From NCBI RefSeq assembly GCF_003994235.2, contig NZ_RYFG02000106.1:1-64000 (forward strand): a stretch of 64,000 bases of DNA. Reading direction: 5' to 3'. Each line of letters starts with the position of its first letter. Position 1 is the stretch's first letter. The stretch is from Candidatus Methylobacter oryzae (GTDB taxonomy: Bacteria > Pseudomonadota > Gammaproteobacteria > Methylococcales > Methylomonadaceae). Below the pieces are notes generated by a model that did not search any database, was not told the origin of the DNA, and was given only the letters and a program-made list of their open reading frames with translations. A program made the translations under genes and the position numbers. Of the stretch, positions 9,227 to 18,700 are shown one piece after another.

Positions 9227-9269
9227 GACGTATTCTGTAAGGAAACAATTTTTACTAGAGGTAATCAAT

Positions 9270-9665
9270 ATGAAAAAACTAACAAGCAGCATCGTTTTTA
9301 TAGGCAGTACATTAATCGCAGGTTGCTACAGCCAAGGCGGATGGACGCCGACCGTTGATGCCTATAACGATCCCAACGCCTACCGAATCAATCAGGACAT
9401 GGCTGACTGCAAAAATTTAGCGAGCCATGCCTCCGGCGGTACCGCAAAAGAAGCCGCTATCGGTGCAGGCGTAGGCGGTTTAATTGGTGCGGCCGGCGGT
9501 GCGGCATTAGGTGCAATCACCGGCAACCCTGGAACGGGCGCGGCAATCGGGGCGGCCGCCGGCGGTATCGGCGGCGGCGCTAAACAAGGCTTTGAAGGGG
9601 AAGCCGGATATAAAAGAGCCTATTCCAACTGTATGAGAAACCGCGGACATCGTGTTGTTAACTGA
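9270..9665 (+). CDS. Glycine-zipper lipoprotein
   Basis: A 131-residue lipoprotein from the ATG at 9270, preceded by AGAGG at good spacing. The signal peptide ends in the lipobox IAGC, giving a lipidated Cys at about residue 18. The middle is a glycine-zipper membrane segment (GAGVGGLIGAAGGAALGAIT and a second glycine block, about 70-110), and two further Cys residues may form a disulfide. Glycine-zipper outer-membrane lipoproteins (SlyB/Rcs-type) are small envelope proteins of mostly unknown role. An in-frame upstream ATG at 9219 would put 17 odd residues before the signal peptide and is rejected. Confidence 0.82.
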   Translation: MKKLTSSIVFIGSTLIAGCYSQGGWTPTVDAYNDPNAYRINQDMADCKNLASHASGGTAKEAAIGAGVGGLIGAAGGAALGAITGNPGTGAAIGAAAGGIGGGAKQGFEGEAGYKRAYSNCMRNRGHRVVN

Positions 9666-9742
9666 TCGGGTTAAGCTCTAAAAAACGGTATATCTACACA
9701 GGGATGTGCAGACCGTAAGAGTTTTTACATCAATTTATGAGT

Positions 9743-10318
9743 TTAATGACCGCACCACTGACTTTCGCATGGAATGCGGTCATTATCCCCATCCATTTCA
9801 GTGCCGGGGCAATGAGTTATAAAGAACGTTGCTTCTTCGCATGAAGTCATTTGAGAACAGTGAGTTCTACCATCGCATGTATAGCTGGGCTTGGGCTTTT
9901 CTGCGTTCGCTGTAAGTTTCTCGGAAATATCTGTAACTAAGCTGTTTACGGCGTAACTGTCATTTGATAGATAGTTTACTTCTGTAAGTTTTTTATAAGA
10001 AGATAATCCGATAAAAAACAAAACAACAATAAAGGTTATTCTGGCTATCCAATTACGCTTAACCTTTTCATTGCTGTGATAAGTTCTTGCCCTAGCCGAT
10101 GAAACGCCATCAATTTTAGCCTTGATAGCCTTGCTTTTTCCGTCATCATTAATATGTAATTGATACAAAATCATATCACCGACGACAGGTCGCCGGCTGA
10201 TGTTTTTCAATGCTGAAATATGGATGAAGACTTCGTTACCCCCGTTTTCCGGGCTGATAAAACCAAATCCTCTATCATCGTTCCAGCGTTTCAATTTACC
10301 TTTGAAAATATTATCCAT
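9743..10318 (-). CDS. Cold-shock domain / membrane helix / Excalibur fusion protein
   Basis: A 191-residue three-part protein. Residues 3-66 are a cold-shock OB fold with RNP1-like RGFGFISP (16-23) and RNP2-like VFIHISAL (30-37). Residues 90-107 are one membrane helix. Residues 147-190 form an Excalibur-type calcium-binding module with six Cys and a DGDNDRIPCE motif (176-185). The topology predicted is nucleic-acid binding domain inside, Excalibur domain outside. CSD proteins with C-terminal membrane helices (often DUF1294) are known, and CSD-Excalibur combinations occur in databases as far as I recall. Single gene. The function is unknown; a link between envelope calcium or disulfide state and RNA binding is speculation. 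Confidence 0.85.
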   Translation of the reverse strand: MDNIFKGKLKRWNDDRGFGFISPENGGNEVFIHISALKNISRRPVVGDMILYQLHINDDGKSKAIKAKIDGVSSARARTYHSNEKVKRNWIARITFIVVLFFIGLSSYKKLTEVNYLSNDSYAVNSLVTDISEKLTANAEKPKPSYTCDGRTHCSQMTSCEEATFFITHCPGTEMDGDNDRIPCESQWCGH

Positions 10319-10519
10319 GGCTTTTATTTTGAAAGTTTAGAAAGCATGTTGCTTATGTAAAGCATAAAGGAATGCAGATGGATCGGAGCCATATCTATAA
10401 ACTCTATCTCGGCGCAGTGGCTGGAATAAACGTAATTATTTACTCGCTACGCAAACTAACATAATTTGTCAGTATATTGCTAAAACTTTTAGCGTAAGCA
10501 TTTAGGCTTCTTGTATGAG

Positions 10520-11242
10520 TCATTGCTTTGGATTTTTGGCAAAGCGCAACAGAAAATCCGCCAAATAGGCTTCACTATCCCGGCTATAAACATTGTGGGA
10601 TTCATAAATGGTCAGTAATCTTGGCGCAAACGCTCTTTCCAGGCGGCTGAAAGTTAGCGCGGAAACTTTGGCTTCGTTATGCGCATAGCCGCGAAAATCG
10701 GTTCGGTTGATTAAATAAAATCCCGCCGCTAAAGCCTGAGCACGAAACTTTGTTACTGCATGCGCGGGAATCAACAAATAAAACAAACCTTGTGGAGCTA
10801 ATAACCGTCCGGCAATGCCGATTAAATCGGAAAAGGGCAGTTGGTCGGTATGCCGGGCGGTATTTCTAAGAGTGTTGGCGGTCTTGTTATGATTTTCAAA
10901 GAATGGGGGATTACTGATGATCAGGTCGTATTGTCGTCCAGCAGTTAAGGCGAAGCTTTGAATATCCTGATGTACTGCTTCAAGCCGTTTCGCCCACGGA
11001 CTACGGCTGAAGTTAATATCAGCTTCTTTAAATGCTTCTTGCGTCAACTCAACGGCAGTCACTTTCGCCGCGCCCAGCTGGGCTGTCATTAGTGCAAGCA
11101 CTCCGGTTCCGGTACCAACGTCCAGCACATGGTCGTCTTTTTTGACCGGGCTCATCGCGCCGAACAAAACGGCATCGGTGCAAATTTTCATGCCGGAGTG
11201 TTTTTGCAATACTGAAAATTGTTGGAAGTGGAAAGTCGACAT
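10520..11242 (-). CDS. trmN6: tRNA1(Val) adenine-N6 methyltransferase TrmN6 (YfiC)
   Basis: A 240-residue class I methyltransferase. Motif I is VLDVGTGTGVLALM (about residues 39-52), and the N6-adenine catalytic motif is SNPPFF. The N-terminal FHFQQFSVLQKHSGMKICTDAVLFGA is typical of YfiC/TrmN6, which methylates A37 of tRNA1(Val). Length is normal for the family. The gene stands alone; its promoter lies in 11243-11474. Confidence 0.9.
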   Translation of the reverse strand: MSTFHFQQFSVLQKHSGMKICTDAVLFGAMSPVKKDDHVLDVGTGTGVLALMTAQLGAAKVTAVELTQEAFKEADINFSRSPWAKRLEAVHQDIQSFALTAGRQYDLIISNPPFFENHNKTANTLRNTARHTDQLPFSDLIGIAGRLLAPQGLFYLLIPAHAVTKFRAQALAAGFYLINRTDFRGYAHNEAKVSALTFSRLERAFAPRLLTIYESHNVYSRDSEAYLADFLLRFAKNPKQ

Positions 11243-11474
11243 CGATTCTTAAAGTTTATGTTGATTTTGGATGTGCTATGAAATTCGTTACATGATGACG
11301 CTATCGTCTTCAAAATCCGATGCTGAAAAATCCACCTGCGTTGTCTTGAATAATCGCGCTAAGCTATTGAATCTATTATAATGATTTATGATTTTAGACT
11401 GCCGTCAAAATCAGTTGGAGCTTTAATGATTGACGGTAGGCCTGCCTATAACCCTTACCCGATAATAAGAAAAA

Positions 11475-12371
11475 GTGATCGATAATCACATGTTGCGCAA
11501 CTATTCCTCGTTCAGCTTCATTGGACGTTACGGGCGAAGCTTGTCTTTCTTCCCGGACAAGTGCCGCTGGCTTTTTACCAAGAACTATAACCCGTCCAGC
11601 CGAACTACGCCATTTTTGGCTTTGTTGCTGGCGCCGGCAGTTGCGTTGTCCAGTACTGACGACGAAATTCAGGTCTACAACAACGCTATTAATGCGCCGG
11701 GACAATTCGGCTTGGAAATCCACAGTAATTATGTCGCAGAGGGAACACGCATTCCCGCTTACGAGGGTGACGCACCGTCTTACGGATCGTTTCGGGAAAC
11801 TTCGGAATTTTCTTATGGACTTGGCAACGATTGGGAATTGGGCGCTTATTTGCCGTTATTGTCTCAAGGGAGAACAACGCGTCCGGAAGGCGGAAAAATG
11901 CGTATCAAATACTTAAAGCAGGAAGACAGCGGCTTTTATTATGGTTTCAATACGGAGGTGGGACATACTACGAAGCGCAGCAACGAACAGCCCTGGAATC
12001 AGGAACTGCGGCCTATCATCGGCTATTACGGCGAAGCTTGGCGATTGGCCTTCAATCCGGTGTTTAGCTGGAGTTTGGTCGGCCGCGATGCTTTTCTTCC
12101 TTCTTTCAGTCCGATGCTTAAAGTCGGCCGTGTGATCGCGGGTAATTGGGTGCTGGGCGTCGAGCACTTCGCCGATCTAGGCATGGTCCACAAAGTGGAA
12201 GCTCTCCGGCATCAAGGCCAGAATACTTACCTTGCGCTGGATACGACGGTCGCTAACGTCAACGTCAACTTCGGTGTCGGATACGGTTGGACCCAGGACT
12301 CAGATAGCTTGACCATCAAAATGATACTGGGCTTGCCGTTTAACAAGATGGTTGAAAATTTGTTCAGATAA
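11475..12371 (+). CDS. Secreted beta-barrel-like protein with irregular N-terminus
   Basis: Up to 298 residues. From about residue 46 there is a signal-peptide-like core (FLALLLAPAVALSS) followed by STDDEIQVYNNAINAPG and a series of short alternating beta strands ending in a hydrophobic LFR, suggesting an outer-membrane barrel. The problem is the first 45 residues, which are not signal-like, and no ATG, GTG or TTG gives a normal-length signal peptide. Either the 5' end was replaced or frameshifted, or a non-obvious start is used. Its stop codon overlaps the hairpin repeat at 12369. No family is recognised. Confidence 0.6.
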   Translation: MIDNHMLRNYSSFSFIGRYGRSLSFFPDKCRWLFTKNYNPSSRTTPFLALLLAPAVALSSTDDEIQVYNNAINAPGQFGLEIHSNYVAEGTRIPAYEGDAPSYGSFRETSEFSYGLGNDWELGAYLPLLSQGRTTRPEGGKMRIKYLKQEDSGFYYGFNTEVGHTTKRSNEQPWNQELRPIIGYYGEAWRLAFNPVFSWSLVGRDAFLPSFSPMLKVGRVIAGNWVLGVEHFADLGMVHKVEALRHQGQNTYLALDTTVANVNVNFGVGYGWTQDSDSLTIKMILGLPFNKMVENLFR

Positions 12372-12426
12372 AGCTGAGTTGAGCGGCTTGTCCGCTCAAA
12401 CCCTACTTATGCCCTTTGGGTATAAG
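12369..12426 (+). repeat. Dispersed hairpin repeat copy
   Basis: One copy of the repeat, with the perfect stem TTGAGCGG/CCGCTCAA (loop CTTGT) and then TTATGCCCTTTGGGTATAA. It begins on the TAA stop of the preceding gene, just as the 1-90 copy does for its gene, so it is in sense orientation as a 3' hairpin. Confidence 0.85.
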
Positions 12427-12508
12427 GTCTATTCAGACGAATTGCGTTTATCGGCAATTGCGCATTTTGGCATGAACTGCTTCTGAATCAGCCCTTGGCG
12501 GCGGCTAT

Positions 12509-15157
12509 CTAAAACTCCTCCCATTCGTCATTGGAAACAGCCGCCAGTTGTCGGGGGGGCGATTTTGCCACAGCAGGTTTTGCAGCCGCAACAACATCTT
12601 TTTTCAAGCGCATGATCGCAACGCCGACAGCGCTCGATTTTTCTGTGAAAGCGGAACCGGGATTGAGCATTGCATTAACTTCATGGCGTCTATCTTCGTT
12701 GATAGCCTGCGCCACTTTACCGGCCTCAATGTGGAATGCGGCATGGTGCGACATACAGTCGGAAAAACTGTCCAGATGGCCTAGACGGGATTTAGCGTGG
12801 CCGTGCAGCCATTGACCGAAATGGCAGCAATTATCTTTCGAAATCGTTGCGACATCCATTTTGTCGTGATGCTCAAGGGCGGTACGGAATTTTACTTTCC
12901 ATTCAGCATGCTTGTGCAACGCGTTATCAAGCTCGACGGTGATTTCTTCGACGTTTTCGATTGCTTTAATTTCAGCAACAGGAGCGCCGAGCTTATTGGT
13001 AGGGGACGCCATTTTTACCGGCAGCGCTTTTTGTTTGATCGCGTTAAAGCCGGAACTCAGCGAGCGGTTATCATCCGTTTTAAAAACAGCGACCGTCTTT
13101 GAGAGATTTTGCGTTTGTTCTTCCATTGATTCTGCTGCGGCAGCGGCCTGTTCTACCAGCGCGGCATTTTGCTGCGTCACGTCATCCATTTGCGCGATAG
13201 CCTGGTTGACTTGCGCGATGCCGGAACTTTGTTCGACAGACGCGGCGGAAATCTCCGACATAATCATTGTAACCCGTTGAACGGAGTTGACGATTTCCTT
13301 GATAGTGCGTCCCGCCTGGTTGACGAGCCGGCTTCCGTCTTCGACTTTTTCCACCGAATCGGCGATTAAGCCTCTGATTTCTCCGGCAGCTGACGCTGCG
13401 CGTTGAGCAAGATTGCGTACTTCACTGGCGACAACAGCAAATCCCCGGCCTTGTTCACCGGCACGGGCGGCTTCCACCGCGGCATTAAGCGCCAAAATAT
13501 TGGTCTGGAAAGCAATGCTGTCTATGACCGAGATAATATCGCCGATTTTAGTCGAGGATTCATTAATCGATTCCATTGTACTAACCACTTTACCGACTAC
13601 CGTAACGCCTTGATCCGCTATTTCAGACGCGTTTTTAGCTAACTGGTTAGCCTGTTTGGCATTCTCGGTATTAGCCTGCACTGTCGATGTCAGCTCCTCC
13701 ATGCTGGCTGCGGTTTCTTCGAGGCTGGCGGCTTGTTGTTCGGTGCGATGCGATAAATCGTTATTGCCCGAGGCAATTTCTTTGGCGGCAGTATTGATGG
13801 CCTCGGTTGCATCCTTTATTTCACTGACCAGTTTTTTAATGTGTTGCCCGGTTGCGTTAACGCCCGCGATAACTTCGCCGAAAGTGCCCGGATAGTTCTT
13901 GCCGATAGTCTGGGTCATGTCGCCTTGCGCCATCGCATCGGTCACTTTTCGTATGTCTTCAAAGCCGGTATCGCAAGTCTCTATCAGTGTATTGAAATTG
14001 GTTAATATGTCTTTGAACATGAATTCGAACTTGGAGGCGTTTGCACGTTTGGAAAAGTCGCCTCCGGCACCTGCCGCGGCAAGGGCATTGATTTCACTGC
14101 TGACCTCAAACAAAGTCTTTTTAACATTATCGATAGCTTCGGTAATTTTAGCTTTATCGCCGGGCAACCGGTCGATATCAAGACTGAAGTCGCCTTTGGC
14201 ATATTGCGAGATGACCTTGACGACTTGCGTTTTTACATCGATATGGGATTTAACCAGCGCATTGATGTCGCGTGCCAGTTTGGCGTAAGTGCCGCGAAAC
14301 TGTGTTGCATCTATTTCTTCCCCGATCCAGCCTTCCGCGTGCTTTTGCGACATAACGTTCTGCGCAGCGACGAAAGCATTGATCGATGTTTGTATGGTTT
14401 TAATCGCATACAGTAAGCTGCTGTTATCTCCCGGGTCCAAGTTAATGTCCCGGTTAAAATTACCTCCGGCTATTTCTTTAGCAATGGCTTTTGCATAGTA
14501 CGGATCTATGCCTAACTGTTTGTAGAGATAATTCGTTAAATAGAACGCGACGCCCAGGCTCAGCGTGACCAGCAGGGCGGATACCACAAGTAAAAGCTGC
14601 GAAGCGTGCTTCGATAGTTCATTCAGCCCGGTGATTGTTTGTAATTCATTATTGACCGCATGGCTCTTGAATTCTTTCATCAGGCCGGCCAAACGGAGCG
14701 AGGCGGCATCGAAATCCGTCATAATTGCATTGCCGGCCGCAATGCCTTGATCGGTATACGTAGCCGCCATGCGTTTGCCTTGATTATAAAATTGGTCAAA
14801 AGCAAGATCGATTTTAGCCAGTTCTTCTTTCTGCGAAGAGGCAATGGTGCCGGATAACAGAATTTGCTCTTTTCGCGATTTAAAATCAGCAGCGGCGGCT
14901 TCAGCATCCTTGTAGCCTCCGGGGTTATGGGTGGCGGAAACGTCCGTTAAGAACTGCTGGACTTGTATTACATCAACCATCATCGCTTCAGCGGCTTGAG
15001 CAAGCGGCATAACCGCAGTGTTTAATTCAGCCGTGTTGTGTTGGACTTTTGAAAACTGGGCCAAACTCACATAGATAATAACAGCCATCATAATAATGAG
15101 GCTGCAAAATCCCAGCAGGATACGGTTTTTGAAACTAATAAAAATATTTTTAAACAT
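12509..15157 (-). CDS. Methyl-accepting chemotaxis protein with C-terminal CZB zinc-binding domain
   Basis: An 882-residue chemoreceptor. TM1 is at about 10-30, a four-helix-bundle-type periplasmic domain at about 31-188, TM2 at about 189-212, then repeated HAMP-like segments (about 213-445) and a signalling domain whose tip reads [19 protein letters not shown]. After that comes a CZB domain (about 745-840) with the expected metal ligands: His in KHAEWK, Cys in [10 protein letters not shown] and the HHAAFH pair. The protein ends in NDEWEEF, an xWxxF tether of the kind that binds CheR/CheB. CZB domains sense zinc and, through it, oxidants such as HOCl. No che genes lie nearby. Confidence 0.93.
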   Translation of the reverse strand: MFKNIFISFKNRILLGFCSLIIMMAVIIYVSLAQFSKVQHNTAELNTAVMPLAQAAEAMMVDVIQVQQFLTDVSATHNPGGYKDAEAAAADFKSRKEQILLSGTIASSQKEELAKIDLAFDQFYNQGKRMAATYTDQGIAAGNAIMTDFDAASLRLAGLMKEFKSHAVNNELQTITGLNELSKHASQLLLVVSALLVTLSLGVAFYLTNYLYKQLGIDPYYAKAIAKEIAGGNFNRDINLDPGDNSSLLYAIKTIQTSINAFVAAQNVMSQKHAEGWIGEEIDATQFRGTYAKLARDINALVKSHIDVKTQVVKVISQYAKGDFSLDIDRLPGDKAKITEAIDNVKKTLFEVSSEINALAAAGAGGDFSKRANASKFEFMFKDILTNFNTLIETCDTGFEDIRKVTDAMAQGDMTQTIGKNYPGTFGEVIAGVNATGQHIKKLVSEIKDATEAINTAAKEIASGNNDLSHRTEQQAASLEETAASMEELTSTVQANTENAKQANQLAKNASEIADQGVTVVGKVVSTMESINESSTKIGDIISVIDSIAFQTNILALNAAVEAARAGEQGRGFAVVASEVRNLAQRAASAAGEIRGLIADSVEKVEDGSRLVNQAGRTIKEIVNSVQRVTMIMSEISAASVEQSSGIAQVNQAIAQMDDVTQQNAALVEQAAAAAESMEEQTQNLSKTVAVFKTDDNRSLSSGFNAIKQKALPVKMASPTNKLGAPVAEIKAIENVEEITVELDNALHKHAEWKVKFRTALEHHDKMDVATISKDNCCHFGQWLHGHAKSRLGHLDSFSDCMSHHAAFHIEAGKVAQAINEDRRHEVNAMLNPGSAFTEKSSAVGVAIMRLKKDVVAAAKPAVAKSPPRQLAAVSNDEWEEF

Positions 15158-15764
15158 TTGACAGATAAGCTTTTATTGTTGTTTTTTTTGGGAGATGGCA
15201 GCCGCTTTAATGGTATTGGATATATTTTTTATCAGGCAAGGCAATTGAAGTCTTCAATAATGAATCAATACGGTCTGTCGAAGTACGAAATAGCGTTTTC
15301 GGGGCGGTGTAAGATTTCCCTTACAATTAAATCATACGCAATGAATGGTTTCTATGCAATGACAGACAGGAGCAACAATATCAGCGTGTAACTGGATTTA
15401 AAACTCAGGATCCGCCCAGCCACTCAAGAGCCGGACATCAGGACTTTTATAAGCGTCGATAAGCGAATGATTGCAATAAGCTTCTGTATGTTTTGACTGG
15501 AAGTGATAAAAATATACTCGGCAGTGAAATAAATAAGCAAAGACAGCTGCCTTTGCTAAATCGTATGATTAATATCGGTCGTTATTGCGGTTGGTTTTGC
15601 GAGTAGAAACACTGCAAAGGATATGATTTGTAATGACATTCCGACCGAAAATAGGGATTTCTACAAGTTATTTTTGACCAAATCCAAAATGGAATAGGTC
15701 TGGCTTTTAAAACATGTCCCGTGCACCTAACCGGATTCCGGTTAGGTGCACGGGACATTTGGAT
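15158..15764. other. Intergenic region with one strong palindrome
   Basis: A 607-bp gap between the chemoreceptor start and the 3' end of the 1364-residue gene, both on the minus strand. Short open frames here (for example 15158-15391) lack ribosome sites and look random. The only structured element I see is the palindrome at 15714-15758. The chemoreceptor promoter must lie here, but I could not identify a sigma-28-type box. Confidence 0.6.
15714..15758 (-). terminator. 22-bp perfect palindrome downstream of the 1364-residue gene
   Basis: A perfect inverted repeat with 22-bp arms (15714-15735 and 15737-15758) and a single central base, core GTGCACCTAACCGG. On the minus strand it begins 6 bp after the stop of the large gene and is followed by GTTTTAAAA, so it can end that transcript. 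With almost no loop it would form a cruciform or an unusual terminator. Confidence 0.6.
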
Positions 15765-18700
15765 CTATTGACTGTTAGAACTTGGGGCTTGTTCAACTTC
15801 CTTTTCGACTATTTTCTTGTGCCATAAGCCGTTGCTTGAAAAGCACTCCCAGCCCCATTTCAGCCAATTCAGCAACGAAACCGCCAACCACAGCGACCAG
15901 GCCAGCATCAATAAGCGATAGACGATCAGCGGCACTGAAACCAGCGTTGCTGTCGGCAGCATCGCCGGGCTTCTATCCTGGTACCAGTTTAAGTTGTACG
16001 CTGAGGATTGGTTGCCGACGATCTGCATGTCGGGCGAGCCCAGCAAACCTTGCTCGACCGCCAGGAACAGCATGCCCAGCGATGCCAAGGTTAATATGCC
16101 GATGATCACTTGCAGCGCATTAAAATAGCGCAACTCGGAAGCTTGTTGCGTTTTGCGCCAACCCAGCAACACCAGCCATGCAATGACGATGCCCGCCGAT
16201 TCGAGCGGAATTTGGCTAAGCCCGACCAACAATAAAAACCATTGCCGGGTTTTTAACGGCGTCAGCGGGATTTTGCTCAAACCCGGCGATAACAGCAGAA
16301 TAACAATCAGCACGCCCCAAAATAAAACCGCGGGTCCCAGTTTCGGCCCTATCGCAAACAATACCCAGCGGTCTTGGCCCAGATTGACATTCAGGCTGGC
16401 GTTAACACTGTCCAGGCCCAAGCCAACCTCGGGAGATGTCATCACGGTTGTTATGCCGGAAGGTTCGCGCCAGTTGATCGATAGCTGCTGCTTGCCGGGA
16501 TTGACCGGTACGGTCAGCTTTCTGCCTTCCTGCCTGATCGGCTGGACCTGTCCGTCAATCGCGATGCTTTGCAACACGGCTTGTTCGGGTAGGGTTAGCG
16601 TGTGTTGTGTTCCTTGAGAGCTTCTCAGGCTGACGTTCAGCTCGGCTTCCCGGCTACGTTGTCCCGGTTTGATGCTTAGACGGCTATTGTCTATCGTTAA
16701 GGTCCGTCCTTCCACGGCCGCGGGCCGGGTTATCTGCAAAGTGATTTTTTCGCCGGGCCAGGGATGCCATTCCGGCAGCCATTCGCCGTCGTTATTTAAA
16801 TGTATCATCGCAATGCCGGAAGTTTGCAAATGCCAGATCGGGCTGACGTCGGCCTTTAGCACTTCGATCCACTGCGTGGTTTCGGTTGCGGCAAAATCGA
16901 TCTTTTCCGATTTTTCCAGCGTGGATTGCCATTGCAGTTCGGATTGTTGGGCCGGCATATTAACCTCGGCTTTACCTTCTTGAACGCGGATACCGGCCGT
17001 CGTAACCGACTCGCCCGGCAGTAAAGGCACGGACAAAAATACGGCTGAATCCGCCGGCGACACGCGAATAATCCGGGTGATAACCCGCCAGTCCAAACCC
17101 AGTTGCAGCGTGCGTTCAATCCTGACAAACGGCGGCAAGGCTCCCGGTTCCAGTACGGGCTGATCGCGCTGCGTTTCGCTCCGGCTTATACGGCTGAATT
17201 GCAATTGATCGTCAACCTGACTGTTTTCCTGCATACCGGCGACTTGCCAACCGCTATTTTGAATGCCGACCCAATTCGGTTTTAACGGCAACGGCAGCGT
17301 AAATTTGTTCAATAGCGGCACGGCCCCGCCCAGCACGACCTGATGCTCGCCTTCGTCCAGCTTAATCCATAAGCTGTCGTTGTCGCGATAAAGCCCCGAT
17401 GCTGTTTTTCCGTCAACGAAGACGTGGTTAGGAAACCACTGTTCGTATTCGGCGGGTAACGGAATAGCCACCGATTGTTGGACGTGAACCTGCAAAGCGA
17501 TTGACAGTTCCGCATCGCTAATGGTTATTTTCATCTGCGGTATTTGCGCGCAAACCGGCAAACAATCCGGTGGCACCGGTTTTTCCAGCAGCTTGTTGCG
17601 CAGTTCGTCCAACACGGCCTTATCCGGAATGTCGGCGTAGGCTTTTTGCGAAGGCGCGGACAGCATCGGCAACAGCAAAAACCATAACAGCAACGGCGCC
17701 GTAGCGCGAATGCGTTTAAACTCGAACTTTTCTGCAATGCCGAACATCAGCAGGGCCAGTACCGCGATTAAAATCACCCGGATGAAATTGAGCAGCATTG
17801 TCAGCGTCGGCGTTAAATACCATAAGTGCAGCTGTTGCTGGGCATCAACCGGACCGTTCCAGGACAGCAATACTTTTTTCCATTGCCATTGCGGCAAACC
17901 GGGGCCGGTTTGTACCTTGGCCTTAGGGTCGATACGGTCGAAATTGACTGTCGAGTCCGAATAACTATAAGGTAATGATGAGGGGGCCGGTATCGATTTT
18001 TTTAGCGCTTCTTCTTTCATTGCTCTGAACGCTTGAGGCGCCGGTGCGGCCATTTCCGCAACCTGCCCGGCCATATCGCCGTATTGCATCTCCTGCATAG
18101 CGAACGTTTGCCAAGATTGTTCCAGTTGCGGATAAAGTCCGGTGCGTATTTGATTCAGCATAAAGGGCAAGGCGGTCATTACTAACGCCAGCCAGAAAAC
18201 ATTGCGGTACCAACTCATGAATTTCAAAAACTTGCCCGGCGGCAATAGCTTGATCAATGCGGTCGCGGCCAGAATATTCAGCCAGACGAAATGGGGCGAT
18301 TCGGGTTCATGCCAGATTAGCGTCAACGTTATCAAAGCGAGAACGCCCCAATACGGATTCCACAGCCGGCCCGTCGCCAGCGCGGCGATTAAAACCAGGA
18401 ACAAGTCCAGCAATGTCCAGCGGGAAATCCAGCTGTCGGGCACATTGTCGACGCCGCCGGCTGCCAGCAAGCGCCATCCCGGAGGCAGGTTCAGTTCGGC
18501 GCTGACGTTGTGGAAATCCTGTTCCCATCCCACCGCGCTGATAGCGCTGACCGCACCGACGGCGCGGCTGTCCGCATTCAGCGCTATCGTGCCGTTTCTG
18601 ACTTCAATGCCTTGCTTGCCGGATTTATCCTGGGTAATAAACTGGCTGTTGCCGTCTAAAGTGACTTTACCAAGCTGCGTTTGCGGCAGCGTATTGAGCC

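Noticed and set aside
11394-11723. Minus-strand open frame opposite the barrel-like gene start
   Set aside because: Considered as a remnant coding sequence that might explain the odd N-terminus, but no recognisable domain or start supports it.
15158-15391. 77-codon open frame upstream of the chemoreceptor
   Set aside because: Starts at the edge of the chemoreceptor gene, no ribosome site, random-looking composition.
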